A DNA stretch of 56,901 nucleotides, from contig JADLBB010000185.1 in NCBI GenBank assembly GCA_020848055.1, forward strand, positions 1 to 56,901, read 5' to 3'. The notes beneath the pieces were generated by a model. It was not told the origin of the DNA, ran no database searches, and was given only the letters and a program-made list of their open reading frames with translations. The DNA is from Chloroflexota bacterium (GTDB taxonomy: Bacteria; Chloroflexota; Limnocylindria; QHBO01). Shown here one piece after another: positions 49,081 through 56,774 of this stretch. Both the position numbers and the translations under genes were made by a program. Numbering within the stretch: the stretch's first letter is position 1; every line of letters begins with the position of its first letter.

Positions 49081-50268
49081 CTAAGGCTCACCGCTAGGTC
49101 CGTCTGTGGCCCCGTGGTCAGCTCCATCTGCACCTCGGCCTCCTCCCGCGATCAGCTGATCTGTCGATCGCCAACAGGCGCTCTTCTGGACACTCGTGAC
49201 GCGCAGCTCGGATGAGGGGAGTCGCTGCGCGTTGATCACTCCGCGCATCTCGAACCGACTCGCCCAACGGGCGCTCTCCATCAAGGCGAGCACGAGAGTG
49301 TAGTCAACCGGCGGCACCATGACAACTTCCAGTTTCTGAAGCACGTTCTGCAGAACCTGCTGTTGGACCTCAGGCGGCAATCCGGCCGGGATGTTCACCT
49401 GAGGAGCCGGGCCGAACAGCGCTGCTGCCGCTCCGGATGACGCCAGTTCTGAGGTCGGGTTGAACGGTTCGCGCGTATTTAGCTCGGCTTCGATGTCCTG
49501 CCACACTGCGGAAATCAGCCCCTCAAGGTCAGGCTCCGGCCTAATCACCTTCAACCCCATCTGTTCGGCCTCGGTTCGGCTCAAAGGGTACCCGTGTGCC
49601 TGGAATGTCTTGTTGAGCGCCTCCGCTATGTTGCGAGCCTGCTGAGCTTCAGCGTCGGACGCCATGTGCATACGGAGTAGCTTCTCTCCCATGCTGAGAG
49701 ATAGCTGCGTGCTGCGCGCCGCAACACCGATAGGGACGGCACCAACCTCTGAGCAGAGGAGCTCGAACACTCGTACAAGCTGGCCCTGATCAGTCAGGCC
49801 AACTGTGTTACGCGCAAAGTCGAGGAACGCGGCAGCATCTTCTGAACCGAACGCAGTCTGGGTGGCTGGCCCCTCGTCGCCTGACCGGCGTACAGAGGTT
49901 ATCTGGGGATCGATCGGCCCCAGGTTCCCGTAACGGTGCATGACAATCTCGTCTGCCCCGAGCGCGATGAGCGTGGCTGCACTGAAAGCCGCTTGAGGAA
50001 CCAGAACCGCGAAATGGTCCACCCTCTCGCGAATGTGGGACACCATGCGCCATGCCACAAGCGGATCGCCGCCGTTGCTCGCCAGTAGCAGGTCGAGGCA
50101 TGTTGCATCGGCCGGCAGTGCATCCAGCTGGCGGAGGAGCTCGCCGATCGCATCTGAGCTGATCTTGGCAGTTGCACCGGGCCGCGTGCCTGTGACGTAC
50201 GCGACCAATGGCCTTCCACGTATCTGCTCAATGTTGGAGTACAAGGCCATACGGCGTTCGATTCCCAT
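49081..50268 (-). CDS. SDH-type (SppA/ClpP-fold) serine protease
   Basis: The ATG at 50268 (GGAGG 11 bases upstream) is preferred because sequence similarity to the family begins there; an upstream ATG at 50322 is possible. The 395-residue product has PLVAYVTGTRPG, then LDLLLASNGGD, FAVLVPQAAFSAATLIALGADEIVMH and LGPIDPQI, the ordered motifs of the SDH proteinase family. S96 is the likely nucleophile. Such proteins degrade peptides in the cytoplasm. The C-terminal third is unrelated and Arg/Gly-rich at the end. It is divergent from the MmeI-like gene in the accessory island. Confidence 0.72.
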   Translation of the reverse strand: MGIERRMALYSNIEQIRGRPLVAYVTGTRPGATAKISSDAIGELLRQLDALPADATCLDLLLASNGGDPLVAWRMVSHIRERVDHFAVLVPQAAFSAATLIALGADEIVMHRYGNLGPIDPQITSVRRSGDEGPATQTAFGSEDAAAFLDFARNTVGLTDQGQLVRVFELLCSEVGAVPIGVAARSTQLSLSMGEKLLRMHMASDAEAQQARNIAEALNKTFQAHGYPLSRTEAEQMGLKVIRPEPDLEGLISAVWQDIEAELNTREPFNPTSELASSGAAAALFGPAPQVNIPAGLPPEVQQQVLQNVLQKLEVVMVPPVDYTLVLALMESARWASRFEMRGVINAQRLPSSELRVTSVQKSACWRSTDQLIAGGGRGADGADHGATDGPSGEP

Positions 50269-50315
50269 GGTGTTGTTACCCTCCGCGAGGTTCTGCGGTG
50301 CATCGACAAGTGCGA

Positions 50316-50344
50316 ATAGCATGATGCGCCACCATGCGATTCAA
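50316..50344 (-). promoter_or_regulatory. Promoter of SDH protease gene
   Basis: On the minus strand TTGAAT (50344-50339), 17 bases, TGCTAT (50321-50316). A start near 50309 leaves about 40 nt of leader before the ATG at 50268 and argues against the 50322 start. Confidence 0.4.
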
Positions 50345-50429
50345 ATCCAACGGCAGCGGAACCTGGCAGCGCAGCGACTGGAGGGTCCTGAGAAACGCTC
50401 CCGTAGTACGCTCTCCGATCCCAGCCGCC

Positions 50430-50458
50430 TTGCCCCCAGCCTCCGCCCCAGGTATAAC
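50430..50458 (+). promoter_or_regulatory. Promoter of MmeI-like gene
   Basis: TTGCCC, a 17-base spacer and TATAAC, with a predicted start near 50465 and GGAGG about 10 bases before the ATG at 50488. Confidence 0.6.
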
Positions 50459-50487
50459 CCCGCGCCACCCTGGAGGCCCGCCCCCAC

Positions 50488-53304
50488 ATGACCCCCCAAC
50501 AATTCGTCGCCACCTGGAAGAACGTCACCCAGACCGAGCGCGCCACGTCGCAGACGCACTTCAACCATCTCTGCCAGCTGCTCGGCGTCGACGACCCGGT
50601 CACCGGTGACCCGACCGGCCAGACGTACGCATTCGAGCCGGGCGTCCGCAAGTCGAGCGGTGGCCAGGGATGGGCGGACGTCTGGAAGCGTGGGCACTTC
50701 GGGTGGGAGTACAAGGGGCCAGGGCGCGACCTCGAGGCGGCGTACCGCCAGCTGCTCAACTACAAGGACGCCCTCGAGAACCCGCCGCTGCTGATCGTCA
50801 GCGACATCCAGACGATCATCGTCCGCTCCAACTTCACGAACAGCGTCCAGCGCACTCGCGTGTTCACCGTCGAGGGGATGCTGGACCCGGCCGAACGCGA
50901 CGCGCTGCGTGCCATCTGGACAAACCCCGAGGCGTTCAGGAGCCGACGGACCACCGAGGCCGTCACACGGGAGGCGGCGACGCAGTTCGCCAAACTCGCC
51001 GACCATCTGCGCGCCAAGGATGTGGCGCCGGACGCGGCCGCCCACTACCTGATCCGGCTGCTGTTCTGCCTCTTCGCCGAAGACATCGGGCTGCTGCCGA
51101 AGAGCCTGTTCACGACGCTGGTGCACAGCGGTCATCGCCAGCCGGAGCGCTTCAACAACCAGCTCCGCACACTCTTCGCGGCGATGAGCACCGGTGGCTA
51201 CTTCGGCGCCGATGACATCCTCCACATCAACGGCCGGCTGTTCGACAGTGCTGCCGTGATCGACCTGGACAGCGACGCCCTGTGGATCCTGAAGGGGGTC
51301 TGCGACCTGGACTGGTCGGCGATCGAACCCGCGATCCTCGGCACGCTGTTCACGCGCTCGCTTGACCCGGCGATGCGCGCCCAGCTCGGCGCGCAGTACA
51401 CGAGCCGTGACGACATCCTGCTCGTCGTCGAGCCGGTGCTCATGGCGCCGCTGCGTCGTCGATGGGCGGAGGTGAAGGCGCAGGCCGAGGCGATCGCGGC
51501 CGAGCGCGACACTGCGCCGGCGGGGAGCGCGCGGACGAAGAAGGATAACCAGCTGCGCGCCGTCCTCGTCGCCTTCGCGCAGGAGCTCGCCCGCATCCGC
51601 GTCCTCGACCCCGCCTGCGGCAGCGGCAACTTCCTCTACGTCGCCCTCCTGTTGCTGCTCGACCTCTGGAAGGAGGTCTCGACCGCCGCTGCGGACTTCG
51701 GGCTGTCACTGCTCATGCCGACCGATGACCAAGCTCCGTCGCCAGCGCAGCTGCACGGCATCGAGATCAACGAGTACGCCCACGAGCTGGCGCAGGTGAC
51801 GATCTGGATCGGCTACATCCAGTGGATGCGCGACAACGGGTTCGGGCGGCCGGGCGAGCCGGTGCTCAAGCCGATCGACACGATCGAGCATCGGGACGCA
51901 ATCCTGGCGTTCGACGCGGAGGGGAGGCCGGTTGAGCCGGAGTGGCCGGCGGTGGATGTGGTCGTCGGGAATCCGCCCTTCCTGGGCACGAAGCTGATGC
52001 GTGCAGGTCTCGGTGATGCCATTGTCGATCGCCTCTTCGAACTGTACGACGGCAAGGTGGCGCGGGAGTCCGACCTCGTCGTCTATTGGTTCCACCGTGC
52101 TCAGCAACTCGTGGCCAGCGGCCGACTCAAGCGCGTGGGTCTGCTTGCCACGAACTCCATCCGAGGAGGCGCGAATCGTCGCGTCATCGAGGACATCAAG
52201 CGAAGTGGCGACATCTTCATGGCATGGAGTGACCGCCCTTGGATTCTGGACGGCGCCGCCGTAAGGGTGTCAATGGTCGGGTTCGACGACGGCTCGGAGC
52301 ACGACCGCAACCTCGACGGCATGTCCGTCTCCGAGATCCACTCCGACTTGACGAGCGGCGGCGCAGATCTGACTCAGGCAGTACGGCTGGTCGAGAACGT
52401 CGGGCTCGCGTTCATGGGCGACACGAAGGGCGGCGCGTTCGACGTCAATGATGTGACTGCGACGGCGATGCTGGCCGCCAAGGGCAACCCAAATGGTCGA
52501 CCAAACAGCGACGTCGTGCGGCCCTGGGTGAACGGCATGGACCTGACGCGTCGACCGCGGGGGATGTGGATCATCGACTTCGGCATCGATTCCACGCAGG
52601 ACTCTGCATCGGGCTACGAGCGGCCGTTCGAACACGTCGTGTCACACGTGAAGAAAGACCGTGACCGCAATCGTCGCGACGCCTATCGCCTGCGCTGGTG
52701 GCTTCACATGGAGCCTCGTCCAGCGATGCGCCAGGCTCTGGCATTACTACCGCGCTTCATCTGCACGCCTCGGGTGTCAAGCCATCGGGTGTTTGTCTGG
52801 CTGTCCCCACCGACACTCCCAGACAGCGCCACAATAGCCATCGCGCGCGACGATGACTACTTCCTTGGCGTCCTCCACTCCCGCGCCCACGAGCTGTGGT
52901 CGCTCCGCATGGGCACGTGGCTGGGCGTCGGCAATGATCCGCGCTACACGCCGACGACCACGTTCGAGTCGTTCCCCTTCCCCTGGCCCCCCGGCCACGA
53001 GCCGGCCGACGACCACCGCGTCCTCACAATCGCCACCGCCGCCCGCGAGCTCGTCGAGCAGCGCGACCGCTGGCTCAACCCCGATGAAGCCACCGAGGCT
53101 GAGCTGAAGAAGCGGACGCTCACCAACCTGTACAACCAGCGGCCGACGTGGCTTGACCTCGCACACCGGAGGCTAAATGAGGCGGTGCTGGACGCGTTCG
53201 GGTGGCCTCGGGACTTAGGGGACGAGGAGCTGCTGGAGCAACTCTTGGCGCTGAATCTTGATCGGGCGAGTCGATCTGCAGCGACGGACAGGGTCACCAA
53301 GTGA
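50488..53304 (+). CDS. MmeI-like type IIL restriction-modification enzyme
   Basis: The 938-residue product combines nuclease and methyltransferase in one chain. Near the N-terminus D64-x9-E74-x-K76 (in ADVWKRGHFGWEYK) exactly matches the D-X9-EXK nuclease motif of MmeI. A helical spacer follows to about residue 340. The adenine methyltransferase has DPACGSGNFL (motif I) and NPPF (motif IV), then a target-recognition domain at about 600-830 and a C-terminal helical part. All catalytic residues are present, so it should both protect its own DNA and cut unmodified DNA. Lysogens would resist unmethylated phages. It is the best-recognised defence gene of the island. Confidence 0.85.
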   Translation: MTPQQFVATWKNVTQTERATSQTHFNHLCQLLGVDDPVTGDPTGQTYAFEPGVRKSSGGQGWADVWKRGHFGWEYKGPGRDLEAAYRQLLNYKDALENPPLLIVSDIQTIIVRSNFTNSVQRTRVFTVEGMLDPAERDALRAIWTNPEAFRSRRTTEAVTREAATQFAKLADHLRAKDVAPDAAAHYLIRLLFCLFAEDIGLLPKSLFTTLVHSGHRQPERFNNQLRTLFAAMSTGGYFGADDILHINGRLFDSAAVIDLDSDALWILKGVCDLDWSAIEPAILGTLFTRSLDPAMRAQLGAQYTSRDDILLVVEPVLMAPLRRRWAEVKAQAEAIAAERDTAPAGSARTKKDNQLRAVLVAFAQELARIRVLDPACGSGNFLYVALLLLLDLWKEVSTAAADFGLSLLMPTDDQAPSPAQLHGIEINEYAHELAQVTIWIGYIQWMRDNGFGRPGEPVLKPIDTIEHRDAILAFDAEGRPVEPEWPAVDVVVGNPPFLGTKLMRAGLGDAIVDRLFELYDGKVARESDLVVYWFHRAQQLVASGRLKRVGLLATNSIRGGANRRVIEDIKRSGDIFMAWSDRPWILDGAAVRVSMVGFDDGSEHDRNLDGMSVSEIHSDLTSGGADLTQAVRLVENVGLAFMGDTKGGAFDVNDVTATAMLAAKGNPNGRPNSDVVRPWVNGMDLTRRPRGMWIIDFGIDSTQDSASGYERPFEHVVSHVKKDRDRNRRDAYRLRWWLHMEPRPAMRQALALLPRFICTPRVSSHRVFVWLSPPTLPDSATIAIARDDDYFLGVLHSRAHELWSLRMGTWLGVGNDPRYTPTTTFESFPFPWPPGHEPADDHRVLTIATAARELVEQRDRWLNPDEATEAELKKRTLTNLYNQRPTWLDLAHRRLNEAVLDAFGWPRDLGDEELLEQLLALNLDRASRSAATDRVTK

Positions 53305-53384
53305 CGCATGCGAGCGCGCCATTCGCATTCGGCCGACTGGCATGAGCAGCCACGAGTCGAACTGTATGCCGAGAGGAGAAGGCT

Positions 53385-54194
53385 GTGTCCAGGAAACGGC
53401 GTGACGACACTCAATCTGCAGCAGACGCACTCGAAGCCGCCGCAAAGGCGATGCAGGGAATGCAGTCCATAGCGGTGTCCGGAACGATGTCGCCGCCGCC
53501 CGCCACCGGCCGCGTCACGGCCATGTCCCCTCGGCACTCAACCGATCGCGAGGGCACGGCATCGACAAATCCCGACATGACCATCGACCGCGCCTTTGCT
53601 CAGTTCGAGGGCTGGCACCTTGGCATCGCCACGAAGTGCCTCGACATTCCACACGGGGCGTTCGGCGCGCTGTGCATCGCCTTCAGCTACTTCGAGACAG
53701 TCTGGCAGCTCACCAGAGGAGAGTCGAGCAAGGGGAGGAGTTCCGAGGCGTTTCGTGAGGGGCTCCTCCTGGTCTTCCCGGCACTCGATGCATGCTCCGA
53801 GTCCGATCTCAAATCGCTCAGCGAGGCGCTCTATGGCGGCTTCCGGAACTCGTTCTTCCACAACATGATCGTCGGTCATAGCGTCGCGATCGCGGTCTAT
53901 CCCTGGCTCCTCCTCATGCTCAGGGACGGTACTCCCGTTTTGGCGCTGTCGAACGATGGCGCCATGTTCGGCACAAGCGAGCTGCCAGATGAGTATGGTG
54001 TCGACGCTCGACGCTATGCGGGCACGCAAGGCGACTTCATCTGCCTGAATCCCCACACATTCATCCCGGCGCTGGTCAGTCACCTAGGCCAGTTCCGGAC
54101 AGAGATCGAGACCGGTACGGACGATGGCAAGGATCGCTTTCTCCGTGGCTACTGGGGGCTGCTGGGCGCTCGCCCGGAGGGTCAGCCCAATTAG
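53385..54194 (+). CDS. HEPN-like protein candidate
   Basis: The 269-residue product starts at GTG with GAGGAGAAGG upstream. After a disordered N-terminus (to about residue 65) comes a helical domain containing FEGWHLGIATKCLDIPHGAFGALCIAFSYFETVWQL, then FRNSFFHNM. The latter carries R154-N155-x3-H159, the R-X4-H signature of HEPN ribonucleases. A strand-rich C-terminus follows. HEPN proteins often act as RNA-cleaving toxins in defence. The motif alone can occur by chance, and some structural HEPN proteins are inactive. It closes the accessory island. Confidence 0.55.
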   Translation: MSRKRRDDTQSAADALEAAAKAMQGMQSIAVSGTMSPPPATGRVTAMSPRHSTDREGTASTNPDMTIDRAFAQFEGWHLGIATKCLDIPHGAFGALCIAFSYFETVWQLTRGESSKGRSSEAFREGLLLVFPALDACSESDLKSLSEALYGGFRNSFFHNMIVGHSVAIAVYPWLLLMLRDGTPVLALSNDGAMFGTSELPDEYGVDARRYAGTQGDFICLNPHTFIPALVSHLGQFRTEIETGTDDGKDRFLRGYWGLLGARPEGQPN

Positions 54195-54355
54195 CAACTG
54201 GCCAGCGGCGCGTCGACGCGCACGTCTTGTCCCCGCGTTATCCCCATCTCATCCACACCCAGCCCACCCCCGTGCAACCCAACCCCCCGTCCTGCGTATA
54301 GCCCCCACCAAGCGCGACAAGGCGACCGCGGGATTGCGCCCCACGGCCGCCCATA
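54195..54355. other. Gene-free interval after HEPN-like gene
   Basis: No supported gene. The plus strand is unusually C-rich and contains no clear promoter until the element at 54361. Confidence 0.4.
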
Positions 54356-54390
54356 GCGGGTTGAGGTAACCCGCCGTAACAGAGTATACG
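54356..54390 (+). promoter_or_regulatory. Promoter with overlapping inverted repeat
   Basis: TTGAGG (54361-54366), 18 bases, TATACG (54385-54390). GCGGGTT (54356-54362) and AACCCGC (54368-54374) form an inverted repeat over the -35, a likely operator or hairpin. The start would be near 54397. Confidence 0.5.
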
Positions 54391-54415
54391 CGCCGTGCAT
54401 TGGAGGTGATGCACC

Positions 54416-54535
54416 GTGGAAGACCCCCCACCAGAACCCAGCGCCGCCCGCGCGCGCCACCAGCCGCCACGCGCCCTCAGGCGCTCCTGGCCGCGGCGTA
54501 GCACCGGCACGCAAGGCGGTCGCCGGCGGCGCTGA
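54416..54535 (+). CDS. Small Arg-rich peptide
   Basis: The frame encodes 39 residues starting at GTG with a near-perfect GGAGGTGAT site 5 bases upstream and its own promoter. It is very basic (about a dozen Arg) and Pro-rich, with no acidic residues after position 7. It may be a nucleic-acid-binding peptide or regulatory leader. Support comes from the ribosome site and promoter rather than homology; the high GC makes chance frames common. Confidence 0.4.
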   Translation: MEDPPPEPSAARARHQPPRALRRSWPRRSTGTQGGRRRR

Positions 54536-54570
54536 GTCCGACCCCCAACGACAACTTAACGCCTGGGCCC

Positions 54571-54598
54571 TTGCCACCCCTGGCCGTGTCCGTACAAT
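54571..54598 (+). promoter_or_regulatory. Promoter of the 54641 gene
   Basis: TTGCCA, 16 bases, TACAAT (54593-54598). The LexA-type operator at 54598-54613 covers the transcription start. Confidence 0.65.
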
Positions 54599-54613
54599 AG
54601 AACACCCGTTCTA
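54598..54613. promoter_or_regulatory. LexA-type operator 1
   Basis: TAGAACACCCGTTCTA is a perfect 6-bp inverted repeat with a 4-base centre and contains GAAC-N4-GTTC, the Gram-positive/Chloroflexota LexA box. It overlaps the end of the -10 and the start site. Confidence 0.8.
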
Positions 54614-54640
54614 ATTGTGCTTGCGCGAAGGGATTCGGCA

Positions 54641-54916
54641 ATGGCTCTCGGCACCGGCTCTGGAACTGTCCCCCACGGCGACGCTCCGGTGCGGCTCTTC
54701 ATCACCTGCGATGTCGGCCGCCAGCGCTTCAGCTTCCGGTCGTTCATCGGACCCTTCGGCGTCGACGAGGAGTCGACGTTGATCGAGCAGAGCGGCGTGG
54801 ACGACATCCACACTGAGGCGGTCCTCGCTGCAGCGTCGGAGTTCGCTCACGACCTCCGGACTACGATCGAGGCCATCCTTCGGCGCGATGCAGTGGAGGC
54901 GAACCAGGACCGGTGA
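54641..54916 (+). CDS. Hypothetical LexA-box-controlled protein
   Basis: The ATG at 54641 has AAGGG upstream. The 91-residue product has a strand-rich first half (VRLFITCDVGRQRFSFRSFIGPFGVDE) and a helical second half (HTEAVLAAASEFAHDLRTTIEAILRRD). It is acidic and cytoplasmic by appearance. Its promoter carries a perfect LexA-type operator, so it should be induced when LexA is inactivated. It may act in induction or excision, but no family is recognised. Confidence 0.58.
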   Translation: MALGTGSGTVPHGDAPVRLFITCDVGRQRFSFRSFIGPFGVDEESTLIEQSGVDDIHTEAVLAAASEFAHDLRTTIEAILRRDAVEANQDR

Positions 54917-54965
54917 CAGCTCACGGGATGGCGGATTGCCGCCTTCCCCTGTCCACAGTGCGTGA

Positions 54966-55002
54966 TATACTGGCGCAGGTGTTCTATAGAACGCTTGCAC
55001 TA
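54966..55002 (+). promoter_or_regulatory. -10 element and two abutting degenerate LexA-type boxes
   Basis: TATACT (54966-54971) is followed by two adjacent 16-bp units, 54971-54986 and 54987-55002. Each has one good half site (GTTCTA and TAGAAC) and one degenerate half, in the same back-to-back arrangement as before the integrase. The -35 is weak. Confidence 0.5.
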
Positions 55003-55033
55003 GTTCCGCGCTGTGTCACCGTGGGAGCCCTGG

Positions 55034-55657
55034 ATGAACAAGCGAATCCCGCCGGCACCGGCCGGCATGGCGCGCGACGAGTGGATCGCTCTCGAAACCG
55101 CGTCGCTCCTTGAGGCCTTCGGCGACGCCGACTTCGACGAGGCCCTCTGCCGCCGACTTGCCGCCCTCGAGCTCGACATCGACGTCGACACCGACGACGG
55201 CGGCCTATCGCCCGAAGAGCGCTTCAACGCCGAGATCCTCATGCACGAGGGCCTCGACAACGCCTGGGCCCGCCAGGTCGCACAGGCGCTCACGCGAGTT
55301 GACCTCGGCAAGCTGCTCATCGGCAGCCGCATCGCCGCCCAGGCGCTCGGCACGAACCGCAACACCATCCGCACGAACATGGTCGAGGACCGCCTCCCGG
55401 CCCGCATCGTCCACGTGGCTGAGGGTCGCCAGGAGGTCATCGCCTTCTCGACCGGCCGCGTCCTCTTCACGCGCGAGTGGCAGCGGCGCTACCCCCGCAC
55501 CGGCGGTCCCGTGAGCGGCTTCCCGCCGCGCGCGCCGTACAACGCGTCCCGCCGCCGGGTCGTGCGGACGGGCGTCCTCGACCGCGGCACCCTGGCTGAG
55601 ATGGACCGCGCCGGGGCGGCGCCAGCCAGTCCACGAGAGGACGGCACCGGCGCTTGA
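55034..55657 (+). CDS. HTH-containing regulator or directionality protein
   Basis: The ATG at 55034 has GGGAG 6 bases upstream; the GTG at 55013 is a weaker option. The 207-residue product has an acidic helical N-terminal half. An HTH-like segment follows at about 100-140 (GKLLIGSRIAAQALGTNRNTIRTNMVEDRLPARIV), then a basic, Arg-rich C-terminus. It lies directly before the integrase gene and behind a LexA-box promoter. This fits an excisionase-type or integrase-regulating protein, though it is larger than most excisionases. No family is certain. Confidence 0.55.
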   Translation: MNKRIPPAPAGMARDEWIALETASLLEAFGDADFDEALCRRLAALELDIDVDTDDGGLSPEERFNAEILMHEGLDNAWARQVAQALTRVDLGKLLIGSRIAAQALGTNRNTIRTNMVEDRLPARIVHVAEGRQEVIAFSTGRVLFTREWQRRYPRTGGPVSGFPPRAPYNASRRRVVRTGVLDRGTLAEMDRAGAAPASPREDGTGA

Positions 55658-55677
55658 CGTGACCCGCGTAACGACTA
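55650..55677 (+). promoter_or_regulatory. Integrase promoter
   Basis: TTGACG, 16 bases, TAGAAT. The -10 is the first half of LexA-type operator 2, so occupancy must block it. Confidence 0.65.
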
Positions 55678-55703
55678 GAATGGACGTTCTAGAGAACGCC
55701 CGT
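55672..55703. promoter_or_regulatory. Tandem LexA-type operators 2 and 3
   Basis: TAGAATGGACGTTCTA (55672-55687; one mismatch) and GAGAACGCCCGTTCTA (55688-55703; GAAC-N4-GTTC intact) abut exactly. GGAGG for the integrase follows 4 bases later, so bound repressor would also cover the leader. Confidence 0.75.
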
Positions 55704-55720
55704 TCTAATTTGGAGGTTGT

Positions 55721-56773
55721 ATGAACGCGCCGTCGCCTGACTCCACCGTCGCCGCCTACCTCGACTGGTGGGCCTCCACGCACGTCGCGCGCCTGCGCAC
55801 GAACACCCGCGAGAACTACCTGAAGGGCGTCGAACTCTACCGGCCGGAGCTGGGCAGCGTCCTCATGCGTGACCTCGGGCCGCAGCACCTGCAGCGGATT
55901 GTCGACGCCCAGGTCGAGGAAGCGCACTACTGCCCGAACACGATCCGGTTGTTCTTCGGCGTGATCCGCTCCGCCCTGCGCCGCGCGGCCGTCGAACACC
56001 GCCTGCTGGAGTACAACCCCGCACCGATGGTCCGGCTGCCATCACGCAACCCGGTCCGGTCCAAGGCCTTCGGCCGCGACGACGCCGTGGCGTTCATCAA
56101 CGAGGCCCTCGCTCCCGACGGCACGGGCGGGCGCCACTACCACGGCGTCATGCTGACGACGGCCATCAAGACCGGCATGCGCTTCGGCGAGCTGCGCGGC
56201 CTGCGGATCGACAACCTCGAGCTGCGCGACGCGCCGACCGGCAGCCTTGGAGGGATCGTCCGGATCTGTGAGCAGATCGCGTCCAACGTCTCGCGGGCCG
56301 AGTGGAGCGAGCCCAAGACCGTGGCCAGCCACCGCGAGATCCCGGTCTCGCCCGACCTCGCCGGCATCCTGCGGCGCCACCTCGAGCGGCTGGCCATCCA
56401 GCGGCGACGGGTCGGGACTCGGAAGTGGCAGGACAACCAGCTGGTGTTCCCGGCGCTCCGCGGCGGCCTGGTCATGAGCAAGGACCTGGCTTGGGCCAGA
56501 CGCACGATCGCCCTCTCGGCCGGCCTCTCACGGATCCCCACGATGCACTGTCTGCGTCATACCTATGCCACCCAATTGGCTAATGGACGCATCCGCCCTG
56601 AGGCTTTGCAGGAGGTCGTCGGGCACGCCGACATTCGGACCACGATGAACGTCTACTACGACGCGACCGAGGAGACGCTCGAAGAGGTCGCGGCCGCCGT
56701 GGCGGATTGGTCGCGTGAGGGGCTTGACAACAGACCACGCGCCGGATACAATGGACTTCGCCCGAACGGATGA
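55721..56773 (+). CDS. int: Tyrosine recombinase (phage integrase)
   Basis: The 350-residue product has an N-terminal SAM-like DNA-binding domain (residues 10-105; YLDWWAST, RLRTNTRENYLKGVELY) and a catalytic domain. The catalytic set is complete: R154 (TGMRFGELRGL), K199, H276-x-x-R279 (MHCLRHTYAT), H302 (GHADIRTTM) and the nucleophile Y312 (MNVYYDA). It inserts and excises the phage genome by site-specific recombination. It is expressed from a LexA-box promoter and its 3' end contains a strong outward promoter. attP is probably in the AT-rich junction downstream. Confidence 0.93.
   Translation: MNAPSPDSTVAAYLDWWASTHVARLRTNTRENYLKGVELYRPELGSVLMRDLGPQHLQRIVDAQVEEAHYCPNTIRLFFGVIRSALRRAAVEHRLLEYNPAPMVRLPSRNPVRSKAFGRDDAVAFINEALAPDGTGGRHYHGVMLTTAIKTGMRFGELRGLRIDNLELRDAPTGSLGGIVRICEQIASNVSRAEWSEPKTVASHREIPVSPDLAGILRRHLERLAIQRRRVGTRKWQDNQLVFPALRGGLVMSKDLAWARRTIALSAGLSRIPTMHCLRHTYATQLANGRIRPEALQEVVGHADIRTTMNVYYDATEETLEEVAAAVADWSREGLDNRPRAGYNGLRPNG
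56724..56752 (+). promoter_or_regulatory. Strong promoter inside the 3' end of the integrase
   Basis: TTGACA, 17 bases, TACAAT, 5 of 6 or better at both boxes. The start is near 56759, followed by CCGAAC...GTTCGG inverted sequence and the junction region up to the terminator at 130-157. Confidence 0.7.
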
Positions 56774-56774
56774 T

